A DNA stretch of 64,000 bases from an uncultured Bacteroidota bacterium (GCA_903887415.1 CAISPO010000055.1:1-64000); one strand, 5' to 3'; positions 18,448-28,609 are shown, numbered from the stretch's first letter. Notes: a model not told the origin generated them from the letters alone. Numbers and translations are program-made.

Positions 18448-19167
18448 ATGAAAGCAATTAAATTATCCATACTGTCTGCCCTGATGCTGACAGCAGGGGT
18501 TACCGCGGTGAAGGCACAAACAGCCGATGAGATCATCCAGAAACATATAGACGCTATTGGCGGTACTGACAATTGGAATAAGATCACCTCCATGAAGAAG
18601 GTATGCAGCATGAGCATACAGGGCATGGATATTGGCTATACCGAAACTATCGTCAATTCTAAATTGTATCGGACTGATGTTTCTGCCATGGGCATGAACG
18701 GCTACGTGATCGTTACGCCGAAAGAAGGATGGATGTACCTGCCTATGCAGGGCATGGACAAAGTAACCCCAGTACCAGCCGAACAACTGAAAGGCGCAGG
18801 AGAGAAAATGAATACCCGGATCTTCATGCTTGCCGACAAAGCGGGCATTGATAAGTCGGAATACATCGGCAGGGACACGATCACCAACATACCGTGCTTT
18901 AAAGTGAAGATCACCAACAAAGACGGCAATGTACAGACCGACTATTTTGATGCAGCTACTTATTACCTGGTACGCACAGAAATGACTGCCGGCGACCAGG
19001 AGCTTGCCCTGAGTTTTAGCGACTTTAAAAAACAGCCCGAAGGCATTGTAATGCCGATGACCATGACCTCCCCTATGGGTATGGGCGACCTGACTGTAAA
19101 GTCAGTGGAAATAAATAAGCCTGTAGCAGATGACGCCTATAAGCCTAACCCTACGGATAAAAAATAA
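18448..19167 (+). CDS. Periplasmic LolA-like lipoprotein-sorting-fold protein
   Basis: A 239-residue exported protein with signal peptide (about 1-23, ending VKAQ). The mature part begins ADEIIQKHIDAIGGTDNW and has beta strands such as EGWMYLPMQGMDKV and DTITNIPCFKVKITNKDGN typical of the half-open beta-barrel of LolA/LolB-like proteins, with VKSVEINKPVADDAYKP at the end. True LolA binds lipoprotein acyl chains, but this subgroup in Bacteroidetes has no proven role. Its opening pattern (helix, then xAIGGxxxW/M, then a beta strand ending IQGM) recurs at the C-terminus of the M16 protein at 47218. It is monocistronic, with a terminator downstream. Confidence 0.82.
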   Translation: MKAIKLSILSALMLTAGVTAVKAQTADEIIQKHIDAIGGTDNWNKITSMKKVCSMSIQGMDIGYTETIVNSKLYRTDVSAMGMNGYVIVTPKEGWMYLPMQGMDKVTPVPAEQLKGAGEKMNTRIFMLADKAGIDKSEYIGRDTITNIPCFKVKITNKDGNVQTDYFDAATYYLVRTEMTAGDQELALSFSDFKKQPEGIVMPMTMTSPMGMGDLTVKSVEINKPVADDAYKPNPTDKK

Positions 19168-19190
19168 TTCCTGCTGTAGAGAACTCATAA

Positions 19191-19227
19191 AAAAACCATC
19201 CCGGCAGTTGCCGGGATGGTTTTTTTA
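19191..19227. terminator. Bidirectional terminator
   Basis: A near-perfect 12-bp palindromic stem (ACCATCCCGGCA at 19195-19206 with its complement to 19220) is flanked by A5 on the left and T7 on the right, serving the LolA-like gene and the convergent gene at 19253. Confidence 0.9.
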
Positions 19228-19252
19228 TGCAATGTCATACCTGCAAACAGAT

Positions 19253-21436
19253 TCATCTTATCAATTCAAAATCTCCCTTCATAATATGCGGTTGACCAAC
19301 AAGGTCATAATTTATCAGGTAGAAATAAGTCCCTATTTCCTGGGGCACGCCATTAAACATGCCATCCCATCCGGCATAGATATCCTGGGTATAAAAAACA
19401 CGTTGCCCCCAACGATTGAAAATACTAAATGAAAAATTCCGAAACAGCGCTAACTGGCCACCAACACGGATTATATCATTCCGGCCATCATTATTAGGTG
19501 TAAATGCATTTGGCAGCCATATAAAACAACTGTTGTTGAAATCGGCCTTTACTGAATCGCTTATACTTCCGCAAATGTTGCTCATGGTAGCAATATATAC
19601 TCCTGTCTTTGAAACGGTAATATTGGCAGCAGTATCGCCTGTGCTCCATACTGTTGAGTTTACACCCGATGTAATAGTATATTGCGACCCTGCACATAGT
19701 GTGGTGTCAGGACCCAGATAAAAAGGTCCGGGAGAAGATAGCGACTGAACAATGAAGGTATCTGCAAGGACAGGGATACTGCACGTGCTGCTACAATACA
19801 CCACGTATGTGCCGGGCTGAGCAATATTTAGTTTTTGGGTTGTATCACCATTAGCCCAGTAATAGTTTGAATACCCACCGGGCGCTGATATAACACTGTT
19901 CAAAGAGTTACACAAATAGGCATGTTGCTGAATAAAACCCGTATCTGCAACTCCAAGAACGCTGCTATATTTTCCAACATAAAAAAGTTCAGTTCCGGTT
20001 GAGCCTCCTGAAAATGTGTCGGGGCCTAACACAAAAGCGGGAGCGCCATACCAATCGCTGCAAATAAATACATTGCCCTTGGGATCTACGGCTATGCTAT
20101 TCTGATCATCGCCACCCGAGCCAAGGCCGGAATAGCTAATGACACCACCGGCAAGCGTGTAACCGGCAATAAATATCGGATCATTGCCACTGACTAACGA
20201 TAATATATGGTCATCTATATTTACGTCCTGTGAATATTCGCCGCTCACCCACACTTCTCCACATCCAGAAAGACCGATAGAAAATCCATATACTTGATTT
20301 GCCGTAGAGCCTATTGTCTTACTCCACGTCGCTACGTTTCCCGGAGAATATTGCACCAGGTACAACGCCAGAAATGGCACAGCGTCTGGGTAAGTACGTC
20401 TGACAGTCGCTGCGCCAAAACTTATAGAAGTATCCCCAAATCCTCCGGTCATATATATGTTTCCATAAGGATCGCTGGCTAAACCTACTGCATAAGCACC
20501 ATTGCTGCCACCAGCCGCTTCCGCCCACAGTGGTGTACCAGCCGGTGAAAACTCAGCAATATACGCACGGGCAGCACCCGAGCTAACCCCAGCACCGCCG
20601 CTGCTGACAAACGAATCCGTAATCACGGAAGTGCCTACTGTAACGGAAGGTGATGAGAAAGAACCTGAAATATAAATGTTTCCAGAAGGGACAACAGTAA
20701 TACCACAAGCATAGTCATTAGATGTACCTCCAATGCTGCTAGCCCAGGCCAATGCGCCGGATGGATCATATTTGGCGATGAAAACATCTTCTGTGAGCCC
20801 GCTGCTTGCGTCAGCATTTGTTAAAGTATAGGAACCTATGCTAATAGCCGTTTTGCGAAAGCTCGAAGTGATATAAATGTTACCGTAGGAATCAGTAACA
20901 ACCCCGCCGCCGCTTATAACGCCAGGGCCTACAGAACCATAATCGCCGGAGACATTTCCATCACTTATTGCCCAAAGTAATGCGCCGGTAGGGCTATATT
21001 TTGCAAGAAAATATTGGTTATCCAATGAGCCGTAAATATTTGTAAGAGTTGTCGCACCAATAGTTAAAGCCGGGCTGTCGAATGAACCAAAAACAATAAG
21101 ATCTCCGTACAGATCGGTGGCCATATTATACAAAACAGCATCTCCATTCTGAGTACCGTCCGCCCATAAAACAGTTCCACTACTATCATATTTTACCCAT
21201 ATAGCCTGTGACCCACTGCCAATGGGTAGGTGTGGAACAGTGACGGTTCCAAATGTGGCCGGAATGCCTTCATAATTAAATCCGCCGCCGTAAACATTTC
21301 CCCATATATCCGTAGCCACGGCATAGGCGTCAACTCCGGATCCTGTATTGCTTCTCCCCCATAGCCATTGGCCAGATTGTGCGGTTGCGACGGGTAGTAA
21401 AAATGCGGAGAATAATAGGGTAAAAATAAACTTCAT
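19253..21436 (-). CDS. Secreted beta-propeller (SBBP) protein with T9SS type B (CHU_C) domain
   Basis: A 727-residue exported protein. Signal peptide about 1-19 (ending VATAQ). Residues about 25-480 carry repeated SBBP-type blades, each with a DxxGNVYxxG or DPYGNIYMTG core, a strand and an AKYxPxGxLLWA strand; about seven copies are visible. Two Ig-like segments follow, with YYWANGDTTQKLNI and SSPGPFYLGPDTTLC. The last 90 residues contain LPNAFTPNNDGRNDIIRV and FNRWGQRVFYTQD, the hallmark of a gliding-motility-associated CHU_C domain (type B sorting signal). It should be secreted by T9SS. No partner gene is adjacent. Confidence 0.9.
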   Translation of the reverse strand: MKFIFTLLFSAFLLPVATAQSGQWLWGRSNTGSGVDAYAVATDIWGNVYGGGFNYEGIPATFGTVTVPHLPIGSGSQAIWVKYDSSGTVLWADGTQNGDAVLYNMATDLYGDLIVFGSFDSPALTIGATTLTNIYGSLDNQYFLAKYSPTGALLWAISDGNVSGDYGSVGPGVISGGGVVTDSYGNIYITSSFRKTAISIGSYTLTNADASSGLTEDVFIAKYDPSGALAWASSIGGTSNDYACGITVVPSGNIYISGSFSSPSVTVGTSVITDSFVSSGGAGVSSGAARAYIAEFSPAGTPLWAEAAGGSNGAYAVGLASDPYGNIYMTGGFGDTSISFGAATVRRTYPDAVPFLALYLVQYSPGNVATWSKTIGSTANQVYGFSIGLSGCGEVWVSGEYSQDVNIDDHILSLVSGNDPIFIAGYTLAGGVISYSGLGSGGDDQNSIAVDPKGNVFICSDWYGAPAFVLGPDTFSGGSTGTELFYVGKYSSVLGVADTGFIQQHAYLCNSLNSVISAPGGYSNYYWANGDTTQKLNIAQPGTYVVYCSSTCSIPVLADTFIVQSLSSPGPFYLGPDTTLCAGSQYTITSGVNSTVWSTGDTAANITVSKTGVYIATMSNICGSISDSVKADFNNSCFIWLPNAFTPNNDGRNDIIRVGGQLALFRNFSFSIFNRWGQRVFYTQDIYAGWDGMFNGVPQEIGTYFYLINYDLVGQPHIMKGDFELIR

Positions 21437-21552
21437 AGGTTAGGTGTATAAGAATAAGCAGAAAAGGAAAAAATGCTATAATTCTGCATTAGTCAATGTA
21501 AATATACGGACAATATGAACATTCATTGGGTTGAAGAATTCCTGATAACTTC

Positions 21553-21585
21553 ATAAAAAACCATCGCGCTCTGCGATGGTTTTTA
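21553..21585 (-). terminator. Rho-independent terminator for the giant adhesin gene
   Basis: An 8-bp stem (ACCATCGC at 21560-21567 with GCGATGGT at 21573-21580, loop GCTCT) is followed on the minus strand by a T run. It lies about 55 bases beyond the stop of the 21640 gene. Confidence 0.85.
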
Positions 21586-21639
21586 CGGAAATTATTTCTT
21601 CGCTCTGAGAATTTGCACATTATCTCATTTGCGCATTGT

Positions 21640-24600
21640 TTACCTCACCAGCGTCAGGTCACCTTTCTCTTCTATGGTGTTACCGCCGCAATCATAACTG
21701 ATAAAATAGTAGTACACGCCCATATCCTGCGGCACTCCCCCAAAGCTGCCGTCCCATTGCGGGTCCGAATTGGCGCTCTCAAATACGGTCTGTCCCCAGC
21801 GGTTCACAATACGGAATTCATGGAAATTATGATAGCCGTTGAATATTGGCCGGAACTTGTCGTTTAGCCCGTCCCCATTGGGTGTGAACGCAGTGGGGAA
21901 CAATACAGAGCAGCACGCATCCGGGCTAAACTGCTGGCTGGCAGAAGCTGTGCAGCCAAAAGGATCTGTAACCGTCAGTGTGATATTCGTTCTTCCCTGC
22001 TGCAGCTTGCCCCATATGTTTGGCTGATTGTTGTTGTTGAAGCAATGCTCCGGCTGCCACAAATAAGAGCAGGTCGCATCCTGGTAATGTGCTTTGAATA
22101 GGATGCTGTCCTCCAGACACAATGTGCCGGTTGACTTAGGTATAGCAGTAAACGTAGCGTCTGGCTGTGGATGAACATCTATCGTATCTATTATAGGCAC
22201 CGAAGGGCAAAGCAGGTTGGAAACTGCAGTAAGCGTAACAGAATAGATACCTGCAGATGGGAAGGTAACAATGAACGGCCCTCCGTGATTGGATGAACCT
22301 GCTAATACGGTAGCTCCGCCAAAATTCCAGGTATAGTCCGTAACGCCCGGTCCCACATACGACAGCGCAACGGTAACCGAATCTCCAAAGCACACATTTG
22401 GTTTCACATAAAAAGCCGCATTCGGTGAATTGATATATACGGTCATTGGCAGTGTGTCTTTTGCATTACATGCAGCATATCCGTCCCCTACGGTCAGCAT
22501 AATGTAGTTGGCTCCCGATACGGTGTCGTAATACATAGTTATACTTGGATCAGACGCAGACGAACCGGCATAGAGAACACCGTTTGAGGGCAGCGTCCAT
22601 GAGTATATTTCGCCAGGGAAAGTAGGGCCTGAATAAGTGAAGCTGATGGTATCGCCCTGGCAAGCTGTTGGCCGCGCAGGTACTATAGAAAATACAGGGT
22701 GTATGTGCACCGTAACCACAAGCGGCGCGCGGGCGCCTTCGCAGCCTGTCACATTCTGACTCACATACCAGGTAGTAATACCCGGGGTGCCTGTAGGCGG
22801 TACCGGCGCTGTTGCTGTACCTGCTCCACCGGCAGGGACTGTGTACCACATCAGGTTTATTCCTGTTGCTGTTAATGGCCCGGCAGTTTCATTCTGGCAA
22901 TAATCAAGATTTGAAGTAATCGGCGCCGCCGGCAGCGGGATAACCATCATTGGCGCTGTGATGATACAACCTGTCCCCAGCGTATAGGTAATGGTTGCAG
23001 TTCCAGCCGAAACGCCGGTAACCAATCCTGTGGCATCTATGGTGGCTATAGCCGTATTGTTACTCACCCACGTACCACCGGGGCTGGCGTCATTCAAGGA
23101 TACAGTTGCACCCTGGCACACACTGGCACCACCGCCGATGGCAGCAGGAAGCGGGTTCACCAACACAGGAATAGTAGTGTAACAGCCGCCTGATAGTGTA
23201 TAAGTGATCGTCACAACACCTGCCGAAACGCCGGTGACAACAACCGACCCGCTCACCGTAGCAGTGCCGGGACTGCTGCTGGCCCAGGTGCCGCCTGCTG
23301 AAAGATCTGATAATGTTGTTGTAAGGCCAACGCAAACATTTGTGATACCCGTGATTGCCACAGGTAAAGCATTGACGGTAACAACGCGGGTACTAAAGCA
23401 GCCGGTGCCCGATGTATAACTGATAGTGGTGGTGCCGGCGGATACGCCTGTCACGATGCCGGAACCCGCACCGATAGTAGCAATCGCAGGCAAGGTGCTG
23501 GCCCATGCACCGCCTCCGGTTGCATCTGCAAGTGTAGTTGTGCCACCTACGCACAATACCGCTGTACCGGTTATGGGTGCAGTATTGTCAACCGTAAATG
23601 TTACGGCTGCTGAACAGCCCGCAGCTGTAATATAGCTTATCGTGGTTGTTCCGTTAGAGACGCCCGTTACAAGCCCTGCCCCGCTCACTGTCGCCACCCC
23701 GGGTGTTGTGCTAGACCATGTGCCGCCACCGGCAGCATCATTCAGCAGAGAAGTATTGCCAACACAAGCCGTCGCTATCCCGGTAATGGGGGATATAGGG
23801 TTAACGGTAACAACTGCGTTCACTGAGCAGCCCGAAGCCGTAGTATAAACAATGGTGGACGTACCGCCTGATACACCTGTTACAATACCGGTGCCTGCGC
23901 CTATAGTAGCCACTGCCGGGGTGCCTGAAACCCATCCGCCGCCGCCGGCAGCATCAGCCAGCGTAGTAGAGCTGCCCTGGCATACGGTTAATGTGCCTGT
24001 TATCGGCGAAAGGGGGTTTACGGTTACAACCGCAGATGCCGTGCAGCCCGCCGCAGTAGTATAAACAACAGTAGTGGTACCATTAGAGATTCCTGTAACA
24101 AGGCCGGTACCCGCACCTATCGTGGCAACTGCAGGCGTACCGCTACTCCACGTACCGCCCGGCGCTGCGTCTGCTAATGTTGAAGTCGCTCCCGCACACA
24201 AGGCCAGCGTTCCGGTTATGGGTGATATCGGATTTACCGTTACAACCGCAGTTGCTGTGCACCCGCCACCAACGCCGGTGGAAGCACCCAGGGTAGTAAA
24301 TGTGATAGTAGCAGTGCCAGGTGCGATCCCGGTCACTAACCCTGTACCCGCGCCTATGGTTGCCACGCCAATATTGCTGCTGCTCCATGTGCCGCCCAAT
24401 ATCGCGTCTGTAAGCGTTGTTGTAGCACCCTGGCATACGGTTAGGGTGCCCATGATCGGCGCAATAGGATTAACGGTAACCACCGCACTCGCAGTGCAGC
24501 CAGCAGCAGTGTAAACAATGGTTGATGTACCTCCGGCAATACCGCTTACAACGCCCGTACCTGCTCCTATAGTTGCAACCGTTGTTGTGCCGCTGCTCCA

Positions 24601-27591
24601 GGTGCCGCCGCCAGTGGCATCAGCTAATGTTGAAGTTGTGCCCGCGCACAGTAGCAGCGTTCCTGTTATAGGAGATATCGGATTAACAGTTACAACTGCA
24701 CTCACCGTACAGCCTGCGCCTGTAGTATAAACTATTGTGGACGTACCGCCCGAAACGCCTGTTACAACACCGGTTCCAAGGCCGATGGTAGCCACCGCCG
24801 TGTTGCTTGAGTTCCAGGTGCCGCCGCCTGCGGCATCAGCAAGTGTTGTGGTACTGCCCTGGCATACAGACAAAGTACCGGTTATTGGCGAAAGCGGGGT
24901 CACCGTTACCACTGCGGTTGCCGTGCAACCGGCTGCGGTTGTATATACTATCGTGGACGTTCCATTTGTAAGGCCGCTGACAAGCCCGGTACCTGCGCCA
25001 ATTGTAGCCACAGCGGGATTGCTGCTGCTCCAGGCCCCGCCCGGGGTTGCATCATTAAGTGTTGTTGTACTGCCTGCGCATAAAGATAATATGCCGGTTA
25101 TCGGGGAAATTGGATTGACGGTAACAATCGCCGAAGCCGTGCATCCCGCAGCGGTAGTATAAACTATGGTTGAAGTGCCGCTGGCAACACCGGTGACCAC
25201 TCCCGTTCCTGCGCCAATAGTGGCTACCCCGGTTGTGCCTGAACTCCAGGTACCGCCACCAGCGGCATCAGCAAGTGTAGTTGTATTTCCGGGGCATACC
25301 TTCAATGTTCCGGTTATCGGCGCAATGTTGCTTACAGTAAGTGTCGCGGTTACATAACAAGTAGCGCTGCCGTAGGTGATCGTGGTTACACCTGCGGCTA
25401 CTCCTGTTACTAGTCCGCCCGCGCTTATGGTGGCTACACCCGGATTGCTGCTGCTCCACGCCCCGCCTGAGGTGGCGTCTGTGAGCAAAGTGGTAGCCCC
25501 AGGACATATGGTCAGTGTGCCCAGAATTGCTGTTGGCAATGCAGTTACTGTCACGATTGCAGTAGCTGAACATCCGGTACCCGTTGTCGTGTAGCTGATG
25601 GTAGTAGTACCTGCGCCAACTGCCGTTACTACCCCGCCGGGGCTGGTTATTGTAGCCACACCGGTATTACTGCTGGTCCAGGTATGTGCGCCTGCGGCCG
25701 TTTCTCCAAGTGTGGTTGTGTTGCCAACGCAGAGCGACAAAGTGCCTATAATAGGCGGCTCATTGATGACGGTAACAGTAGTAGCGCCAGTAGCAGTAAT
25801 ACCACAAGCATCAGTGATGGTAAGATTGTAAGTGGTAGTTGTACCGGGCGATACTGTAACTGGGGTACCGGTCAGTGGCCCCGGCGTCCAGGTATAGGTA
25901 TATGGAGGCACTCCATATTGGCCCACGGCAGATAGCGACGTGGAATTACCGGCACATATCGTAGCCGGAGCCGCAGTAGCGGAAACGAACTCAACAGTAT
26001 GGCCTTCAACTATAATATCGAGGTCAGAACCAGAAGTAATGTACTTAGGGCCGCACGCAGCTTTTGCACCAAGTGTTTCGTAAAAATACATAGTGATTCC
26101 TAGATCATGTGGCGCACATTGTGGAGGTGGTATGCATCCGCCAAAATCAGCGAACATTGTGTATGGAGCTGTTCCATCAGCAGTACATGTTCCCGGCCCT
26201 GCATAATTACAAAACCAATATAAACCACCGAAACCTGTGGGCGGTGCGGGGCTCCTGCATCCGCCAGTGATGTAAAAATCCATCGAGCCATCAGTTAGCC
26301 AGGCGCCGCTATTGGTCACATAGGTGAATGCATATCTGATGTCTGTAAGCGTGCAATTTGAAGGAGTTGTAGCTGCATTGTAATATGGGCAACCTGACAT
26401 CGGTGCAAGAGCAGCACTATATGATGAACCGTTTACAGGCGTTGTTACGGTAGTCGCTGACACAAGCGGGTCAATAATTACAGGGTAAGATGCTACTGTA
26501 CGGTTTAGAAAATCTCCGGGGACAGCAATATCAAGCACACTGCCCGAAATATAGTAATCCAGCAATTGCATGGTGCTTGCCATGTTGTTCTTTTCACAAG
26601 CATTTGCAGCAGAGATTACATATTCTTCCCCACCTGCCGCGTTTCTTATTTCCAGGTTATCCGCGATTTTAGTTTTACCTCCTGAGAACAATGACAACCC
26701 GTTGTCCATTTTCAGATGATCTCTTATCAGCAGTTTCCCGCCGGCATATTCCGGCATTGCATGATTTATGTAAAAGTTTGTTTTTACCGCTCCGCGAACC
26801 GTATGCATTTCGATATCTATCCCTGGCCATGCATTGGTTACATATACACCATCGCTGCCCGCTGTGTGGCTGGTCCAGTTTGCAGTACCTAGCGAGACCA
26901 GGTTACCATCAGGTTGTTGAAATACAAGCTCCAGGTTATGGTTGAATTGCAGGGCTTTTCCTTCCTTTCCTAATGACGAGAAAGTCTCCACACTGCCGGC
27001 ATTGATCGTCACCGGTACTTCCTGATCATTTGCAGCGTAAATGCCACTATGGTTGTTATCAGGAGAAAGTGTCGCTTTCACTGTTATCCAGTTCCCCTGC
27101 TTATCCTTCATATGCATTGGGCGGGATGAAGTTTGCACTAATATATCTTTCCCGCCATCGGCCCCACTGGTCCCCTCTCTCATGAATGTTTTTGAATATT
27201 CGGTGCGCTTCCCGATAAGTTCGTAACAATTACTGCATGGAACGTTGTCAAAAATTAGGCCTGCCTCAGGATGACTGGCGTATGCTGCGTTTGCAGCAAT
27301 AGCCTCAATCGTATTATTTTTTTTCTGGCTTCTGAAAGTGCTGTAATTCCCCGGTTTATTCCCGGATACACCGCTGGCCCGCTCCCTATCAGGGGCGTGC
27401 ACTGAAGCTGAGGGCAATGCTGGTGTGGCATGAGATAAGTCAGAAAACAAAACACCTCCACCGCTATGGGGTGTGCTTATTTCCATAGGATATTTTCCCA
27501 TTACGCCCTGTCCATAGGAATCAGAACAAACAAACAATGCAGCCCCAATGATAGCAGGTAAAATAAACGGCCGGGTAGAAAAGAAATTCAT
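21640..27591 (-). CDS. Giant Ig-repeat surface protein with T9SS type B (CHU_C) domain
   Basis: I start at the ATG at 27591 (MNFFSTRPFILPAIIG), which opens a signal peptide of about 28 residues (ending SDSYGQ); an upstream ATG at 27708 would add a non-signal stretch. The product is about 1983 residues. After an N-terminal region of about 570 residues (pattern DYYISGSVLDIAVPGDFLN seen in the gliding-type SprB-like family) comes a PKD-like domain. Then follow thirteen tandem Ig-like (Big_2-type) repeats of about 70 residues, PITGTLxVCxGxTTTLADAx... ending AVVTVNPI, then more Ig/PKD segments, and a CHU_C domain with FPTAFTPNGDGLNDKF. This is a typical long surface fibre or adhesin of gliding Bacteroidetes. 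Size and sorting type suggest T9SS export to the cell surface. Confidence 0.9.
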   Translation of the reverse strand: MNFFSTRPFILPAIIGAALFVCSDSYGQGVMGKYPMEISTPHSGGGVLFSDLSHATPALPSASVHAPDRERASGVSGNKPGNYSTFRSQKKNNTIEAIAANAAYASHPEAGLIFDNVPCSNCYELIGKRTEYSKTFMREGTSGADGGKDILVQTSSRPMHMKDKQGNWITVKATLSPDNNHSGIYAANDQEVPVTINAGSVETFSSLGKEGKALQFNHNLELVFQQPDGNLVSLGTANWTSHTAGSDGVYVTNAWPGIDIEMHTVRGAVKTNFYINHAMPEYAGGKLLIRDHLKMDNGLSLFSGGKTKIADNLEIRNAAGGEEYVISAANACEKNNMASTMQLLDYYISGSVLDIAVPGDFLNRTVASYPVIIDPLVSATTVTTPVNGSSYSAALAPMSGCPYYNAATTPSNCTLTDIRYAFTYVTNSGAWLTDGSMDFYITGGCRSPAPPTGFGGLYWFCNYAGPGTCTADGTAPYTMFADFGGCIPPPQCAPHDLGITMYFYETLGAKAACGPKYITSGSDLDIIVEGHTVEFVSATAAPATICAGNSTSLSAVGQYGVPPYTYTWTPGPLTGTPVTVSPGTTTTYNLTITDACGITATGATTVTVINEPPIIGTLSLCVGNTTTLGETAAGAHTWTSSNTGVATITSPGGVVTAVGAGTTTISYTTTGTGCSATAIVTVTALPTAILGTLTICPGATTLLTDATSGGAWSSSNPGVATISAGGLVTGVAAGVTTITYGSATCYVTATLTVSNIAPITGTLKVCPGNTTTLADAAGGGTWSSGTTGVATIGAGTGVVTGVASGTSTIVYTTAAGCTASAIVTVNPISPITGILSLCAGSTTTLNDATPGGAWSSSNPAVATIGAGTGLVSGLTNGTSTIVYTTAAGCTATAVVTVTPLSPITGTLSVCQGSTTTLADAAGGGTWNSSNTAVATIGLGTGVVTGVSGGTSTIVYTTGAGCTVSAVVTVNPISPITGTLLLCAGTTSTLADATGGGTWSSGTTTVATIGAGTGVVSGIAGGTSTIVYTAAGCTASAVVTVNPIAPIMGTLTVCQGATTTLTDAILGGTWSSSNIGVATIGAGTGLVTGIAPGTATITFTTLGASTGVGGGCTATAVVTVNPISPITGTLALCAGATSTLADAAPGGTWSSGTPAVATIGAGTGLVTGISNGTTTVVYTTAAGCTASAVVTVNPLSPITGTLTVCQGSSTTLADAAGGGGWVSGTPAVATIGAGTGIVTGVSGGTSTIVYTTASGCSVNAVVTVNPISPITGIATACVGNTSLLNDAAGGGTWSSTTPGVATVSGAGLVTGVSNGTTTISYITAAGCSAAVTFTVDNTAPITGTAVLCVGGTTTLADATGGGAWASTLPAIATIGAGSGIVTGVSAGTTTISYTSGTGCFSTRVVTVNALPVAITGITNVCVGLTTTLSDLSAGGTWASSSPGTATVSGSVVVTGVSAGVVTITYTLSGGCYTTIPVLVNPLPAAIGGGASVCQGATVSLNDASPGGTWVSNNTAIATIDATGLVTGVSAGTATITYTLGTGCIITAPMMVIPLPAAPITSNLDYCQNETAGPLTATGINLMWYTVPAGGAGTATAPVPPTGTPGITTWYVSQNVTGCEGARAPLVVTVHIHPVFSIVPARPTACQGDTISFTYSGPTFPGEIYSWTLPSNGVLYAGSSASDPSITMYYDTVSGANYIMLTVGDGYAACNAKDTLPMTVYINSPNAAFYVKPNVCFGDSVTVALSYVGPGVTDYTWNFGGATVLAGSSNHGGPFIVTFPSAGIYSVTLTAVSNLLCPSVPIIDTIDVHPQPDATFTAIPKSTGTLCLEDSILFKAHYQDATCSYLWQPEHCFNNNNQPNIWGKLQQGRTNITLTVTDPFGCTASASQQFSPDACCSVLFPTAFTPNGDGLNDKFRPIFNGYHNFHEFRIVNRWGQTVFESANSDPQWDGSFGGVPQDMGVYYYFISYDCGGNTIEEKGDLTLVR
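22930..25761 (-). repeat. Thirteen tandem Ig-like coding repeats (about 210 bp each)
   Basis: Within the giant surface protein, thirteen consecutive units of about 70 residues share the core GGTWSSxxxxVATIGAGTGxV, with each unit starting PI(T/M)G and ending with xVTVNP(I/L). Units 3 to 9 are the most alike and differ mainly in a few positions; one (about 24240-24300) has an insertion near SCxxxGVGGGC. At DNA level the spacing is nearly constant, which makes the locus open to copy-number change by recombination. Confidence 0.93.
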
Positions 27592-27875
27592 GAGTTTCTT
27601 ATTTATAAAAAGACTAAAATAAATACCAATAATAAAGACAATAGATAAAGCAAAGAAGTTGGGTACAACTTCAATTACTATAGGTATTTGCCTGTATAAA
27701 ATCAACATAAAAATACACTATATCAACATATTATTAAAGCATTTTCACCCCTTTTTTATTAACATTGCAAAATATCGCCAACTAATTGCAGCCGTAATAC
27801 TTGGAAGCTAATAATCTATGGAAATATTATTTTAAGGTTATCACCGTTATTGCAATCGTTGCCTAATTTCACAAA

Positions 27876-28463
27876 ATCAACAACTTCATTTCAGAACTAA
27901 GATCAGGCGCGGAAGGAGCGTACAAAGAGCTGGTAGCCACCTACCGGCAAAAGGTGTTTAATACCGCAATCAGCATGGTGCAGGACGAAGGGTTGGCTGA
28001 AGATATTACACAGGAGGTTTTTGTTACTGTATTCAGGTCCATACTTTCTTTTAATGAGCAGTCGTCCCTGTCCACATGGGTTTATCGCATCACAGTAAAT
28101 AAATGCCTGGACCACCTCCGCGGCAAAAAAAGGCAGCGGTTCACACTTTTTAGCCAGTTATTTCAAGGTACAGGGGAGCCATTCAGCGAAAAAACGGCAT
28201 TTGACCATCCAGGCATAAAATTGGAGCAAAGAGAAAATGCCCGCTACTTGTTCAAAGCCATAGAAGAACTGCCCGATAACCAGAAAACTATCTTTATACT
28301 CGCGCATATAGAAGAATTACCTCAGAAAGAAATAGCAGAGATCATGAATATGTCTCTGAAAGCAGTGGAATCTGTGCTGCAGAGAGCCAAAGTAAACCTT
28401 AGAAAAAAACTATCTGCCATCTATGACAGAAGGAAAATTGATCAATCAGCGTCTAAAAAATGA
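27876..28463 (+). CDS. RNA polymerase sigma factor, ECF type
   Basis: A sigma-70-family ECF factor. Region 2 is visible in TAISMVQDEGLAEDITQEVFV and STWVYRITVNKCLDHLRGKK, and region 4 in EELPDNQKTIFILAHIEELP then QKEIAEIMNMSLKAVESVLQR. The start is a puzzle. Homologous-looking codons (RSGAEGAYKELVATYRQKV) extend back to a stop at 27864-27866 with no ATG, GTG or TTG before the GTG at 27954. The likely start is therefore ATC at 27876 or ATT at 27888, which would be non-canonical; the GTG at 27954 would lose region 2.1. A small membrane protein and a CpxP-like protein follow, the usual sigma plus anti-sigma-like layout. Confidence 0.88.
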   Translation: MNNFISELRSGAEGAYKELVATYRQKVFNTAISMVQDEGLAEDITQEVFVTVFRSILSFNEQSSLSTWVYRITVNKCLDHLRGKKRQRFTLFSQLFQGTGEPFSEKTAFDHPGIKLEQRENARYLFKAIEELPDNQKTIFILAHIEELPQKEIAEIMNMSLKAVESVLQRAKVNLRKKLSAIYDRRKIDQSASKK

Positions 28464-28520
28464 CCAAAGCAATTTTATTGAAAATATCATGCAACTGTTA
28501 GTTTACGAAATAAAAGGGGG

Positions 28521-28567
28521 CGCAACACCTCCCCTCCTGTTTTCAAGCTGGGGTGGTTGAATCGTGC
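28521..28567 (+). repeat. Dispersed repeat: CTCCCCTCCTG...GGGGTGGTTGA
   Basis: CGCAACACCTCCCCTCCTGTTTT and GGGGTGGTTGA are shared with 53608-53695, where the middle is expanded. Both copies lie just after a stop codon or between genes. Type of element: short Bacteroidetes palindromic repeat. Confidence 0.6.
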
Positions 28568-28609
28568 AAGGCAGGTAACTCAAGATTACTCTGGTTAATT
28601 ACAAACATC

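Noticed and set aside
22930-25761. Regularly spaced repeats that might suggest CRISPR or a tandem non-coding array
   Set aside because: The period is about 210 bp, the units are in one continuous reading frame, and each encodes an Ig-like domain. Plus-strand ORFs here are periodic shadows of the minus-strand repeats.
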